A stretch of DNA of 64,000 nucleotides from Chryseobacterium phosphatilyticum (GCF_002899825.2 NZ_PPED02000004.1:635884-699883), one strand, 5' to 3'; shown: positions 8,116-17,894, numbered from the stretch's first letter. Notes: generated by a model from the sequence alone, not told the origin. Program-made: numbers and translations.

Positions 8116-10713
8116 TTATTGTGGTTTAGCAGGAGCATTCGAATTATTAGGTTTTTTTGGTGCCTGCTGTTGATTATTATTTGGTTTTTGTCCCTGTTGA
8201 TAACTTGGATCCAAAATCTGCGAATTGTTTGCTTCTCCCGGTTTTTGAGGAGAATTATTCATCATCTGGGAATTATTATTGAGCTGCTGATTCTGATTCG
8301 GCTGATTTGGCATTCCGGGTTGTTGAGGTATAGTATTTCCCTTATTATCGGTTGCCTGGAAGCTAAGATCACTTTTCAGATAGTTGAGCATTTCCTTAGC
8401 CCTTATGCCTTCAGGTGTCTTTGAATAATTGAGGGCAATTTGCTCAAGCTGTAATATCATGACTTCTTTGCCACTGGATTTACCCGCATTGAAAGCATTC
8501 AATAAATTAAGTTTAGGAACCAGTGCATCTTTCGGATACTTTTGAAGAACCTGATCTATTACCTGTATGCTTTCCCCGAATTTTTCCGATTCATATAATG
8601 CATATGCTTTTTTATACTCATTTTCTACCTCTTCTGTTGATTTTACGAAAGAGTTATTCTTAGGATTTCTTGCAAACTCTGCATATGAAGTATAAGGATA
8701 ATCGGTTAAAAGAATTTGTTTGGCCCGCTCGGAAATTTGCGGGTTTTTCTCGTAGTTCATGGCAAAAATCTCATATAAAGCCTGAAGCATTACCTTTTCT
8801 TCCGGTTTTACATCTACAAGATCATATAACGTTTTTGTCGCCAGGGGAGTATTGGTAAAATAATTCTGATACATAATACCAAGCCCCAGAGAAGCCGTAT
8901 CTCTATCCTTTTTTAACTGGCTCAGTTTTCCCTGATCTGTAGGAATCTGCTCAATATAAAAAGCCGGCTCAAAACGTCTTGGATTAGGAGCAGAAGTTAC
9001 TCCCAAAGCTTCATTTTTCAGATCTTCAATAGACGCCATTTTTTTAGAATATCGCCAGTTATCCGAAAGCCCTCTTTCTCCCCAGATTTGTTTAAACGAA
9101 GAAGTTCCTTTGCTTACCGTTCCGATATTACTGAAATAAAAACCTTTAGTGGTCACCCCAAAATCTTCGAATGAATTACCGCTTTTAGCAAAAAGGGAAT
9201 TGGCATTGTAGTCTCCGGTATCAAAACCTTTGCTTCGTTCTGCACGTTTTCTTTCCAATTCTTCTTTTTCTTCTTTGGCTTTAAGTTTCGTAATGTATTT
9301 GGCAAAGAAATCAGTTCTTTGGCTATCATTCATCTTAGCCAGAGAAAGAATACTATCATTCTTTTTGATCAGATAATAATTTTTTGATATTTTCTTGATG
9401 TATTCGGACTGATCTTTCAATAGAATCTTAGACGGCTCATAGGTCATCACAACAAGTGCAGAATCATAGTAAGCACCGGCACCGATATAATCATTTTTCT
9501 CAAGGTAGCTTTTCCCGATTTCATAATAAGCCAATCCACGTATTTGCGGATCTGAAACCTTTTCAAATAAGGATTTTCTGAAGAAATCCTGTGCCTCGTC
9601 CTTTTTTCCTGCTTTATTGGCCATCAGTCCCAGAGCATAGTAAAACTCGTTTTTTCGGGAAGCATAAGTTCCTTTTTTGCTGATTCCCTCCAGATAACTT
9701 TTTGCCCCATTATAATCCCCTTTTCCATTGAAAGTTTTCGCAATGGCAATTTGAGATTTTACTTCAAATTCAAAATCATTCGCATATTTGTAGGCAGCAG
9801 TATAGCTTTCTCTTGCTTTATCATTTTGTCCCAGGTTTTCTGCTACCTGGCCCCTCAGATACGCAATTCTACTTTTGAGTTTTCTATCAGAGTTCAGGTC
9901 AAAAGCCACATCAAGCTCTTTGGCTGCCTCTTCTTTTTTCCCTGCATCCAACAAGGATTCTGAATAGTAGATACTCAGTAGTTTTGCATAGCTTTTATTG
10001 ATATTTTCCCCTTTCAGTTTAGCAAAAGTTTCATGGGCTCTGTGATAATCTTTGATTTTATCAAAAGCAACTCCCTGGTATATTCTGGCCAATGGAACTC
10101 TCTTATCATCTTTCATATGAGTGAAAACATAATTGAGGGCATCCAGTGCCTGAAGCGGCTTATTTTGATAAATTCTTGACTGCGCAAGGATGATATAAGC
10201 ATCAAAGATTTGTTTATTCTTCTCTTCACCGTTTCTGGTAACTGAGTACTTATTAATTGCTTTCAGTGCCTTTGCTTCCGCAATTTCCAGAGTGGTGGCT
10301 CCTTTTGTTGGTCCCTGATCACCATTCTGACCTCCCGGGGCATTGTTGTTTTGGTTTTGGCCTGGCATCCCGGGAATATTAGGTATTCCAGAATTGCCTC
10401 TTCCTGACGGTTTGTTGGCAACTTCAGCCATCTTCATCGAATTCTCGGCAAAAGCTGTAGATTGTCCAAGATCACTTCCTAACGGTTGCTCTTCAAAGGT
10501 AAGAATAGAGATATAGGGAGCATAAAAATTATCTTTATGTCCTTTATCCCGGTTCGTAAACTCACTGTTTAACGCATCTTTAGCGTTAAAAAGAGTGTTG
10601 TAATATGTGGAAAATCCTTTCAGTAATTTGGATCGCTGCTCCGGCTTCTTTGTTTTCGTAGCACAAGAAGCAACAAGACATATGACCAGAAGGAACAAAA
10701 TATTCTTTTTCAT
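8116..10713 (-). CDS. sprE: T9SS / gliding motility lipoprotein SprE (PorW)
   Basis: SprE/PorW is a TPR-rich lipoprotein needed for type IX secretion and gliding, thought to link the outer-membrane translocon to the PorLM motor. The 865-residue product starts with a lipoprotein signal (LVICLVASCATK, acylated Cys near residue 17). It then has a low-complexity Gly/Asn/Pro/Gln stretch (about 105-135), many TPR-like helices (about 145-760), and a C-terminal Asn/Gln/Pro-rich tail (about 795-865). This length and the N-terminal STYYNTLFNAKDAL motif match the family. It lies downstream of maf with a 148-nt gap. Confidence 0.85.
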   Translation of the reverse strand: MKKNILFLLVICLVASCATKTKKPEQRSKLLKGFSTYYNTLFNAKDALNSEFTNRDKGHKDNFYAPYISILTFEEQPLGSDLGQSTAFAENSMKMAEVANKPSGRGNSGIPNIPGMPGQNQNNNAPGGQNGDQGPTKGATTLEIAEAKALKAINKYSVTRNGEEKNKQIFDAYIILAQSRIYQNKPLQALDALNYVFTHMKDDKRVPLARIYQGVAFDKIKDYHRAHETFAKLKGENINKSYAKLLSIYYSESLLDAGKKEEAAKELDVAFDLNSDRKLKSRIAYLRGQVAENLGQNDKARESYTAAYKYANDFEFEVKSQIAIAKTFNGKGDYNGAKSYLEGISKKGTYASRKNEFYYALGLMANKAGKKDEAQDFFRKSLFEKVSDPQIRGLAYYEIGKSYLEKNDYIGAGAYYDSALVVMTYEPSKILLKDQSEYIKKISKNYYLIKKNDSILSLAKMNDSQRTDFFAKYITKLKAKEEKEELERKRAERSKGFDTGDYNANSLFAKSGNSFEDFGVTTKGFYFSNIGTVSKGTSSFKQIWGERGLSDNWRYSKKMASIEDLKNEALGVTSAPNPRRFEPAFYIEQIPTDQGKLSQLKKDRDTASLGLGIMYQNYFTNTPLATKTLYDLVDVKPEEKVMLQALYEIFAMNYEKNPQISERAKQILLTDYPYTSYAEFARNPKNNSFVKSTEEVENEYKKAYALYESEKFGESIQVIDQVLQKYPKDALVPKLNLLNAFNAGKSSGKEVMILQLEQIALNYSKTPEGIRAKEMLNYLKSDLSFQATDNKGNTIPQQPGMPNQPNQNQQLNNNSQMMNNSPQKPGEANNSQILDPSYQQGQKPNNNQQQAPKKPNNSNAPAKPQ

Positions 10714-10861
10714 TATTCAATATAACTGGCTAATCTGCTTTTTATTATCAGCAGTTTGATGATTTTGTAAAAATAATAAAATTTTATAATGAATAATATT
10801 TATATTTCTTCCGGAAATATTTATAAATTTTCATAATGTTCATGAACAGCCTCCATGATGT

Positions 10862-11425
10862 TTAAACCGCAGAAATTTCCTTCAGAATTTTGTAGACAAT
10901 ATGAGTGGGAAGACCCATGATAGTATAAAAACTCCCGGACATTTGGGTGATTTTAGCCATTCCCAACCATTCCTGAATGCCATAGCTTCCTGCTTTATCA
11001 AAAGGCTTATAGTTTTCAATATAAAAAGCTATTTCATCGTCGGTTATTTCATCAAATGTTACCTCTGCAACATCTGTTTCTGTATAGGTTGTATACTGGG
11101 TTTTTATAGTAATTCCGGTATAGACCTGATGCGTTCTTCCGGAAAGACTGCGGAGCATATTTTGGGCATCAACCTGATCTTCGGGTTTTCCAAGTATTTG
11201 GTTATCAATAGCTACAACGGTATCTGCAGTTAATAAAACCTCGTCCTCCGTCAAAACTCTGAAAGTATCTGCCTTTAATTCTGATAAATAAGCCGCGGCT
11301 GATTCGATTTTGATATGTGCCGGGAGAAGCTCTTCGCAGTCAATTTTTACTACTTCAAAATCAAAACCAAGTCCTGAAAGAAGTTCCTTTCTCCTTGGTG
11401 ATTGCGATGCTAAAAGTAATTTCAT
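10862..11425 (-). CDS. maf: Maf-family nucleotide pyrophosphatase
   Basis: Maf proteins hydrolyse non-canonical or modified nucleoside triphosphates (dTTP, UTP, m7GTP, depending on subfamily) to monophosphates. The 187-residue protein opens with LLASQSPRRKELL, the family's nucleotide-binding signature, and has ADTVV near residue 67 and the SGRTH region near 94. It ends 2 nt from the start side of the KdsC-like gene, so the two belong to one leftward operon with the DUF2520 gene. Confidence 0.93.
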   Translation of the reverse strand: MKLLLASQSPRRKELLSGLGFDFEVVKIDCEELLPAHIKIESAAAYLSELKADTFRVLTEDEVLLTADTVVAIDNQILGKPEDQVDAQNMLRSLSGRTHQVYTGITIKTQYTTYTETDVAEVTFDEITDDEIAFYIENYKPFDKAGSYGIQEWLGMAKITQMSGSFYTIMGLPTHIVYKILKEISAV

Positions 11426-11427
11426 AA

Positions 11428-11946
11428 TTATACAGATTGAGTATTATCATCGTGCCAGTTTCCCTGAACTTTCATTACCTGCTCAATGACGTCACGTACA
11501 GCGCCGGTTCCCCCTTTTTTAGGAGAAATATAATGAGAAATTCCTTTTACTTCAGGGACCGCGTTTTCCGGGCATGCCGCAATCGCAGAGTTTTCCATAA
11601 TGTGGATATCCGGAAGATCATCTCCCATTGTCAGAATCTCCTCGTTTTTAAGATTGTATTTCTTCTTAAAATCTTCAAAATCTTTAAGCTTATTATGAGA
11701 TTTCGGATAGTAATCCTGGATTCCGAGGTAATTGATTCTGTGCTTTACCATTTCATCATTTCCACCGGTAATAACGCCTATTAAATAATTGTTTTTTAAT
11801 GCTTTAACTACTGCATAGCCATCCAGTACATTCATAACTCTACACATGTTTCCTCCGGGCATCAGATAAACACTGCCGTCTGTGAAAACTCCGTCCACAT
11901 CAAATACAAATGCTTTGATATCTTTTAATTTCTCTTTATAGCTCAT
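11428..11946 (-). CDS. KdsC-like HAD phosphatase
   Basis: This 172-residue cap-less HAD hydrolase belongs to the KdsC group, which dephosphorylates 3-deoxy-D-manno-octulosonate 8-phosphate in lipopolysaccharide Kdo synthesis. The nucleophile motif FDVDGVFTDG is at about 15-24, motif II ITGG near 60, and motif IV GDDLPDI near 108, followed by the typical AACPENA. The gene overlaps the upstream DUF2520 gene by 11 nt. Family members with other sugar phosphates are known, so the substrate is inferred. Confidence 0.88.
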   Translation of the reverse strand: MSYKEKLKDIKAFVFDVDGVFTDGSVYLMPGGNMCRVMNVLDGYAVVKALKNNYLIGVITGGNDEMVKHRINYLGIQDYYPKSHNKLKDFEDFKKKYNLKNEEILTMGDDLPDIHIMENSAIAACPENAVPEVKGISHYISPKKGGTGAVRDVIEQVMKVQGNWHDDNTQSV

Positions 11947-12685
11947 ACATTTTTTGAATAGAATGATTCATTGTTTTATAAATATCAAGACTTTCGTCTT
12001 TTAATAGCTGCTCGTGTAATTGTAAAACTCTTATGTCATTTCTTACTGCAGGTCCGGTTTGTGCCAGCTTAGGCTCAATTTCATGAATTTTCCCGACCGT
12101 TTCATCAATCAGGGGTAAAAAATAATGGAAAGGAATGTTCTGGGAATCAGAAATTTCTTTGGCTCTTGAAAAAAGATGATTTACAAAATTGCAGGCAAAA
12201 ACGGCAGTCAGATGAATATATTTTCTTTTTTCATGATTGCTTTTCATTACATTTTCTGAAATTTGAGAGGCAAGATCAAATAATATTTTTTGATCCTCCT
12301 CATTTTCAGTTTCAATGAAAAACGGAATTTTTTCATATTCCAGTTCTTTTGATTTTGAAAATGTCTGTAATGGATAAAAACTTGATTTTCTGTATTCTCC
12401 CGCTAAAGCTTCTTTGGGAAGGGAGCCTGAAGTATGGGCAACCAGACAGTCTTTTTTTGTAATGATTTTAGAAACTTCCTCTACAGAATTATCACTTACG
12501 CAGATAATATACAGATCTGCATCTTTCAGGGTTTCTGTGGAATAAGGAATGTTTATTTCTTTAGAAATAGTGCTCAATTCTTTTTCGTTCCTGCCAAAAA
12601 TCTGGGCTAAAGGAATACCTTTCATTGTAAAAGCTTTAGCCATATGATAGGCTACATTTCCGGAACCGATAATTACAGTTTGCAT
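11936..12685 (-). CDS. Rossmann-fold / DUF2520 protein
   Basis: This 249-residue protein combines an N-terminal NADP-binding Rossmann domain (VIIGSGNVAYHMAKAF at 4-19) with a helical C-terminal DUF2520 domain (about 120-245, with the HLTAVFACNFVNHLF stretch). The arrangement resembles pyrroline-5-carboxylate or ketopantoate reductases, but the substrate is unknown. It is the first gene of the leftward operon with the KdsC-like gene and maf. Confidence 0.85.
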   Translation of the reverse strand: MQTVIIGSGNVAYHMAKAFTMKGIPLAQIFGRNEKELSTISKEINIPYSTETLKDADLYIICVSDNSVEEVSKIITKKDCLVAHTSGSLPKEALAGEYRKSSFYPLQTFSKSKELEYEKIPFFIETENEEDQKILFDLASQISENVMKSNHEKRKYIHLTAVFACNFVNHLFSRAKEISDSQNIPFHYFLPLIDETVGKIHEIEPKLAQTGPAVRNDIRVLQLHEQLLKDESLDIYKTMNHSIQKMYEL

Positions 12686-12721
12686 CTAACAAATATAAGA
12701 TTTTAAGTCGAGTTTTAAAAA

Positions 12722-12752
12722 GGAAGCCCAGAGAAACGACCCGGGCTTTTAC
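12722..12752. terminator. Isolated GC-rich hairpin between divergent operons
   Basis: AGCCC and GGGCT arms flank a short loop, and the right arm is followed by TTTTA. The hairpin sits in the 180-nt gap between two divergently transcribed genes, so what it would terminate is unclear. Confidence 0.3.
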
Positions 12753-12832
12753 ATAGGCACGTTTATTGCGTAAGTGTCTGATATTATTTTGATATTTAAA
12801 CTAAAAAATGATTAAATAATTTAACTTTCAAT

Positions 12833-12840
12833 TACTTTTG
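12833..12840 (+). promoter_or_regulatory. -7 promoter element of the ECF sigma operon
   Basis: TACTTTTG matches TAnnTTTG and lies 25 nt before the sigma-factor start codon. It suggests housekeeping-sigma transcription of this operon. Confidence 0.5.
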
Positions 12841-12865
12841 TAATCTAAAACAGTGACAGGCACCT

Positions 12866-13417
12866 ATGAAGATTAAGGACACGGAAATAATTTCGTTGAT
12901 GCAGAATCCACGGACCCAGGATAAAGGTGTCCGTGCCTTGATGGATGCCTATCAAAGTAGATTGTACTGGCACATAAGAAGAATTATCGTAGACGGAGAT
13001 CTTGCTCAGGATACCCTGCAGGAGACTTTTATAAAAGCTTATCAGAATTTTCATCAGTTTAAAAATGATAGTCAGTTGTATACCTGGCTGTATAGAATCG
13101 CTACCAATGAAGCTTTACAGCAGGTCAACAAAATGAATAAAATGAAAAAGACGGATGAAGATGCAGAGTATCATATGCAAAATCTTGTAGCCGATAATAC
13201 AGAAGGAAACGCCGAGGAAATACAGGTTTTGTTGCAAAATGCAATACAAAGCCTGCCGGAAAAGCAAAAACTTGTATTTATGATGAGGTATTATGATGAT
13301 TTACCCTACGAAGAGATATCTAAAATTGTAGATATGTCTGTAGGCACACTAAAAACTAATTATCATTATGCCAAACAGAAAATTGAAGAGTATATTAAAG
13401 AAAATTACGAAAGATAA
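12866..13417 (+). CDS. ECF-type RNA polymerase sigma factor
   Basis: A 183-residue sigma-70 family protein of the extracytoplasmic-function class with regions 2 and 4 only. Region 2 includes DLAQDTLQETFIKAYQN (about 48-64) and TWLYRIATNEA, and region 4 includes ALQSLPEKQKLVFMMRYYDDLPYEEIS-like helices and GTLKTNYHYAKQKI near the end. It is followed after 17 nt by a single-pass membrane protein and then a periplasmic helical protein, the usual order for a sigma factor, its anti-sigma factor and a sensor. Confidence 0.93.
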   Translation: MKIKDTEIISLMQNPRTQDKGVRALMDAYQSRLYWHIRRIIVDGDLAQDTLQETFIKAYQNFHQFKNDSQLYTWLYRIATNEALQQVNKMNKMKKTDEDAEYHMQNLVADNTEGNAEEIQVLLQNAIQSLPEKQKLVFMMRYYDDLPYEEISKIVDMSVGTLKTNYHYAKQKIEEYIKENYER

Positions 13418-13434
13418 TTTTTGACAAAACAAAG

Positions 13435-13980
13435 ATGAAAGAGTTCAACATAGAAAAACTAGAGCGTAAGAACATTTACACAGTTCCTGATAATTTGTTT
13501 GATAATATTCAGGATAAGGTTATGAACGATATAAAGACAAGTAAAAAAGCACCTGTCTTTAAGCTAAACTGGATGTATGCCGCAGCGGCATCACTGGCGT
13601 TGATCTTTGGTGCAACTTATGTTTTCAATTCCGATAATAACAGCCCGGTGGAAGAGAATCTGAACTCTAAAACTACCTATGCCGTTAATAAAGGCGAACC
13701 TAGAAACGAAAGCGAAATAGCCTATGAAACTTTAAAATCTGATTTAACTTCTGTTGAAAATAGCAATCAAACAATTGAAAATCAGAAAAATAATTCTACA
13801 TATGCCGTTAAAGACGGAAATGGAGATGAAAAAACAACAGGATCGTCCACATCGGTGAAAACTGTTACAAAAAAAGAAGAAACCCAAATGAATGATTATC
13901 TGGATTCATTTTCAAATTCTGAAATTTCAGAATTGGCAAGCAACTCGACTCAGGATGTTTATTTGGATTTATATAATTAA
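13435..13980 (+). CDS. Putative anti-sigma factor (single-pass membrane protein)
   Basis: I recognise no named family. The 181-residue protein has a cytoplasmic-type N-terminus of about 38 residues, one hydrophobic segment at about 42-62 (WMYAAAASLALIFGATYVF), and a polar Asn/Ser/Thr-rich tail predicted to be periplasmic. Position (17 nt after the ECF sigma gene and 9 nt before a Spy-like gene) and topology make an anti-sigma role likely. That role is inferred from context. Confidence 0.65.
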   Translation: MKEFNIEKLERKNIYTVPDNLFDNIQDKVMNDIKTSKKAPVFKLNWMYAAAASLALIFGATYVFNSDNNSPVEENLNSKTTYAVNKGEPRNESEIAYETLKSDLTSVENSNQTIENQKNNSTYAVKDGNGDEKTTGSSTSVKTVTKKEETQMNDYLDSFSNSEISELASNSTQDVYLDLYN

Positions 13981-13989
13981 TAAAGAAAG

Positions 13990-14499
13990 ATGAAAAAGAT
14001 AATATTGACGTTTTTTATTATTTATGGTTTTGGGCTGAATGCTCAGAGATCTGACTATGACTGGAAAAAGATGGATCCCAAACAAAGAAAAGAGGTCATC
14101 AATAACCTTTCTCCGGAAGAAAGAAAAGATCTTCTTAAGAAGTTCAGAAATAATATGATCATGGATAATCTGAACATTGATCAGAGCGATAAAGCAGAAT
14201 TTACACAGCTTTATAACGAATATCTGGAAAGTCAGAAGCAGATAAAAAGTCAGTTTGACCTGAAATCTGATCCTGAAAAATTATCAGATGAAGAAGCTAA
14301 AGAGAAATTGCAACAAAGTTTTGATTTAGGGCAGAAATTATTAGATAACAGGAAGAGATATGCAGATAAAATGCAACAGGTAATACCCTGTCAAAAAGTT
14401 CTGAAATTGTTTCAATCTGAAGGGATGATGAGAGATAAAATGAATGAAAGAAAACCTCACGGAAGTTACAATACTCAGGGGCCTAGACAAAGCCCATAA
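13990..14499 (+). CDS. Periplasmic helical protein, probable ECF sensor (Spy/CpxP-like)
   Basis: This 169-residue protein has a signal peptide (IILTFFIIYGFGLNAQ) followed by an almost entirely helical, charged region. That region contains SPEERKDLLKKFRN and NIDQSDKAEFTQLYNEYL, reminiscent of the LTxxQ-type helices of Spy/CpxP chaperones. In flavobacterial genomes such proteins accompany ECF sigma operons and are often labelled sensors. It is third in the operon, which closes with a strong terminator at 14522. Confidence 0.7.
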   Translation: MKKIILTFFIIYGFGLNAQRSDYDWKKMDPKQRKEVINNLSPEERKDLLKKFRNNMIMDNLNIDQSDKAEFTQLYNEYLESQKQIKSQFDLKSDPEKLSDEEAKEKLQQSFDLGQKLLDNRKRYADKMQQVIPCQKVLKLFQSEGMMRDKMNERKPHGSYNTQGPRQSP

Positions 14500-14521
14500 T
14501 AGTTTATTTTTTTAATGTTGG

Positions 14522-14562
14522 ACGGCTCTCACAGAATTTTCTGTGAGAGCCGTTTAATTTTT
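14522..14562 (+). terminator. Terminator of the ECF sigma operon
   Basis: ACGGCTCTCACAG (14522-14534) and CTGTGAGAGCCGT (541-553 of the same kb) form a perfect 13-bp stem around AATTTT. TTAATTTTT follows. Confidence 0.93.
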
Positions 14563-14598
14563 ACAACAAAAAAATTACTTTTACAGGAAAGTTTACAT

Positions 14599-15618
14599 AT
14601 GAAAAAAACTCTTTTCTTTTTATTGTTTTCGGTAGTATTATTGGGTCAGAAAATAGAAACTATTGATCTTTCGAAATCTATTAAAGACGGTAAAAACTCT
14701 ATCAAAAGCTTCACGGTGATCGATCAAAGAGCAGAGCAGGAGGTTGGAATGGTCATGTCTCATCAGGATGAGGTAAAAATCAGGTTTGAAAATGAGGCCG
14801 GCAAAGACATAAAAGATTGGTTTTATAAATACAATACAGTAAGAGGGAATAATGATATGGTTCTTTTGCTGGAAAAATTAAATATTTCAGAAGATAAAAA
14901 AGAAAAATACTCTATCGGCAGGTTGGAATTAAAGGCAAGTACTTTCATTAAGAAAGAAGATGGCTATCATTTTATGGATAGAAAAGATACAATAGTTACG
15001 GTTTCATCACGTACAACACCTTATATAGGACAAAATTTAGCAAGAAAGACGACTTTGATTCTTACGGATCTGTTTAAAGAATCCTATAAAGCAACACCCT
15101 GGGAAATTAGTATTGCAGAAATCGATCTGCCGAACTATACTGCTGTATTAAAAGAAAAACTTAGTATTTTAAAAGCAGACGAATTAAAAGACGGGGTTTA
15201 CAAAGACTATTATAGCTTTTTTACCCACAATCCTGAGCCCGGGTTTATTTTGCAGACGAATGATAAAGGCATTGTTACGAAAGCGGTAAAAGGAGAGGAA
15301 AAAAAGGCAATCAGAAATTTTTATGCTTTCGTCCACAACGGGATGGCCTTTAAAAATATCCCGGTAGGCTATACAGAGATTTTCAAAAATGAAAACGGTG
15401 TTTTTATTGAAGTAACAAAATCTGATTTGTTCCCTGAAGCTTCTGCAAGTGGAGTCACGATCGGTGCAGCGGCAGGAGGTTTGGTTGGAGGCATTATTGG
15501 TGCAGTTATAGACGTAAGTTTATCAAATAAAAAGAAGAGTACCTTAGGACCCAAAGTGTATCTCGATCCTTTTACCGGCAATTATATCTTACCTGAAGAC
15601 TTTGATAAAACAAAATAA
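14599..15618 (+). CDS. Exported protein of unknown function with a glycine-rich membrane-like segment
   Basis: I do not recognise a family. I place the start at the ATG at 14599, after AGGAAAG, because upstream codons would read through the terminator at 14522. That gives 339 residues beginning with a signal peptide (TLFFLLFSVVLLGQ). Most of the chain is charged and globular. Near residues 280-305 there is a Gly/Ala/Ile-rich stretch (GAAAGGLVGGIIGAVI) of the glycine-zipper type, often membrane-associated. The N-terminal part resembles uncharacterised Bacteroidota envelope proteins. Confidence 0.7.
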   Translation: MKKTLFFLLFSVVLLGQKIETIDLSKSIKDGKNSIKSFTVIDQRAEQEVGMVMSHQDEVKIRFENEAGKDIKDWFYKYNTVRGNNDMVLLLEKLNISEDKKEKYSIGRLELKASTFIKKEDGYHFMDRKDTIVTVSSRTTPYIGQNLARKTTLILTDLFKESYKATPWEISIAEIDLPNYTAVLKEKLSILKADELKDGVYKDYYSFFTHNPEPGFILQTNDKGIVTKAVKGEEKKAIRNFYAFVHNGMAFKNIPVGYTEIFKNENGVFIEVTKSDLFPEASASGVTIGAAAGGLVGGIIGAVIDVSLSNKKKSTLGPKVYLDPFTGNYILPEDFDKTK

Positions 15619-15963
15619 GATGATTTCAGGATAAGTTCTTCCGACATAAGCAGTTTAGAAGCCGGGAGTTGAAAAAAGGGATTGTGAAGATCAAAGAACA
15701 ACTATTTATCTGTATCAAGATAAAATTAATTGTATCACCGATGTCAGTAATGATAGCTGAAAATAACTTCCAGCCTCTTTCTTCCAGCTTCCAACCTTTT
15801 ATACTCAACTTTCTTAACCCGGGTTCAGGTTAAATAATATCTTTAAAAAAGAGAAAAATTTTGTTTCTTTTCTTATTGTTATCTGTGTTTCAGTTAAAAG
15901 AAAAAATTAAGAATGAAAAATTCTCTTGCATTTTCTTATCTTTGCAAATTACAAGATTCTTAA
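15619..15963. other. Intergenic spacer with polypyrimidine repeat and lepA promoter
   Basis: This 345-nt gap has no gene. At 15767-15797 it contains repeated CTTCCA/CTTCC units (CTTCCAGCCTCTTTC, then CTTCCAGCTTCCAACC), the same kind of degenerate spacer seen at 43769-43969 and 62.4-63.5 kb. A short AACCCGGGTT palindrome follows near 15815. A -7-like TATCTTTG at 15937-15944 lies 19 nt before the lepA start and is its probable promoter. Confidence 0.55.
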
Positions 15964-17760
15964 ATGAAAAACATACGAAATTTTTGCATAATCGCTCATA
16001 TCGACCATGGTAAAAGTACCCTGGCAGACCGTCTTTTGGAGTATACGAATACCGTGACCCAAAGAGAATTACAGTCTCAGACGTTAGATGATATGGATTT
16101 GGAGAAAGAACGTGGGATTACCATTAAATCTCACGCGATCCAGATGGATTATGAGTATAAAGGCGAAAAATATATTTTAAACCTTATTGATACCCCGGGA
16201 CACGTAGACTTTTCTTATGAAGTTTCCCGTTCTATTGCTGCTTGTGAAGGAGCCCTTCTTATTGTAGATGCTGCCCAAAGTATTCAGGCGCAAACCATAA
16301 GTAACCTTTATTTAGCATTAGAGAATGATTTGACGATTATTCCGATCTTGAATAAAATTGACCTTCCTTCTGCAAATCCTGAAGAAGTAACCGATGAAAT
16401 TATGAATTTGATTGGTTGTGAATACGAAGATGTATTAAGAGTTTCAGGAAAAACGGGAGAGGGAGTACACAATTTATTAGAACAGATTGTTGAGAGAATC
16501 CCGGCTCCGGTTGGAAATCCCGAAGGACCTCTTCAGGCATTGATTTTCGATTCTGTATATAACCCATTCAGAGGAATTGAGGCGTATTTCAAAGTAGTAA
16601 ATGGAAGTATTTCCAAAAACGAAAAGATTAAATTCTTCGCCACAGGAAAAGAATATGGAGCAGATGAAGTGGGAACATTGAAATTGAAGCAGGTTCCTAA
16701 GAAAACAATCCAGTGCGGAGATGTTGGATACCTGGTTTCCGGGATTAAAGATGCCCGTGAAGTAAAAGTAGGAGATACCATTACTTCTTTTGAAAAACCA
16801 GCTGAAGGACCAATTGACGGATTTGAAGAAGTAAAACCAATGGTATTTGCCGGTATTTACCCAATTGACTCCGAAGATTTTGAAGAATTGAGATTCTCAC
16901 TGGAGAAATTAAGATTGAATGACGCTTCTTTGGTTTTCGAACCAGAGAGCTCTGCAGCGCTTGGTTTCGGATTCCGTTGCGGATTCCTGGGAATGCTTCA
17001 CATGGAAATCGTTCAGGAGCGTCTGGATAGAGAATTCAATATGAACGTTATTACTACGGTACCCAACGTTTCTTATTTCGGATATACTAAAAAAGAACCT
17101 GAAGTTCCGATTTTGATTAATAACCCTTCTGAAATGATGGATCCTTCTACCATGGATAGAGTAGAAGAACCTTTCATCAAGGCTTCCATCATTACAAAGT
17201 CTGACTTCGTGGGAGCTGTAATGACTCTATGTATTGAGAAGAGAGGAGAGATCGTTAATCAAAGTTATTTAACATCAGAAAGAGTAGAATTGATTTTCAA
17301 TATGCCTTTGGCAGAAGTTGTATTTGACTTCTATGACAGGTTAAAATCAATCTCTAAAGGATATGCATCATTCGATTACCATCCAATAGGATTCAGGGCT
17401 TCCAAGCTTGTTAAAATGGATATCCTGATCAATGGAGATATGGTAGATGCCCTTTCATCTTTGATCCACGATAGTAATGCTTACTACATCGGTAAGAGAA
17501 TGTGTGAGAAACTACGTGAACTGATCCCAAGACAGCAATTTGATATCGCTGTTCAGGCAGCACTAGGAACCAAGGTTATCGCAAGAGAAACGATCAAAGC
17601 CTTAAGAAAAGATGTTACTGCAAAATGTTACGGTGGAGATATTTCCAGAAAACGTAAACTATTGGAAAAACAGAAAGAAGGTAAGAAGAAAATGAAACAG
17701 ATCGGAAGAGTAGAAGTACCTCAATCTGCGTTCATGGCTGTATTAAAGCTTAATGATTAA
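15964..17760 (+). CDS. lepA: Elongation factor 4 (LepA)
   Basis: LepA/EF4 is a ribosome-associated translational GTPase implicated in back-translocation and in ribosome assembly or initiation under stress. The 598-residue protein has the family's full length. G1 AHIDHGKST is at about 11-19, followed by the DTPGHVD G3 motif and NKIDLP G4 motif, EF-G-like domains II, III and V, and the LepA-specific C-terminal domain ending in VEVPQSAFMAVLK. It has its own promoter and terminator. Confidence 0.98.
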   Translation: MKNIRNFCIIAHIDHGKSTLADRLLEYTNTVTQRELQSQTLDDMDLEKERGITIKSHAIQMDYEYKGEKYILNLIDTPGHVDFSYEVSRSIAACEGALLIVDAAQSIQAQTISNLYLALENDLTIIPILNKIDLPSANPEEVTDEIMNLIGCEYEDVLRVSGKTGEGVHNLLEQIVERIPAPVGNPEGPLQALIFDSVYNPFRGIEAYFKVVNGSISKNEKIKFFATGKEYGADEVGTLKLKQVPKKTIQCGDVGYLVSGIKDAREVKVGDTITSFEKPAEGPIDGFEEVKPMVFAGIYPIDSEDFEELRFSLEKLRLNDASLVFEPESSAALGFGFRCGFLGMLHMEIVQERLDREFNMNVITTVPNVSYFGYTKKEPEVPILINNPSEMMDPSTMDRVEEPFIKASIITKSDFVGAVMTLCIEKRGEIVNQSYLTSERVELIFNMPLAEVVFDFYDRLKSISKGYASFDYHPIGFRASKLVKMDILINGDMVDALSSLIHDSNAYYIGKRMCEKLRELIPRQQFDIAVQAALGTKVIARETIKALRKDVTAKCYGGDISRKRKLLEKQKEGKKKMKQIGRVEVPQSAFMAVLKLND

Positions 17761-17780
17761 AAATCAGATATTTATATATG

Positions 17781-17812
17781 AAAGACCGGTTTGAGACTGG
17801 TCTTTTTTTTTA
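17781..17812 (+). terminator. Terminator of lepA
   Basis: AAAGACCGG and CTGGTCTTT form a hairpin with a TTTGAGA loop, followed by an uninterrupted T tract. Confidence 0.93.
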
Positions 17813-17870
17813 ATGTGGGCTGAGATGGTGAGTCTATCATTAATTTTTTAAAAGATAACCTTCTTTATTT

Positions 17871-17878
17871 TATATTTG
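17871..17878 (+). promoter_or_regulatory. -7 promoter element of the T9SS-protein pair
   Basis: TATATTTG matches TAnnTTTG and lies 16 nt before the start codon at 17895. It would give a very short leader. Confidence 0.55.
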
Positions 17879-17894
17879 TTTAAAATTAATTTCC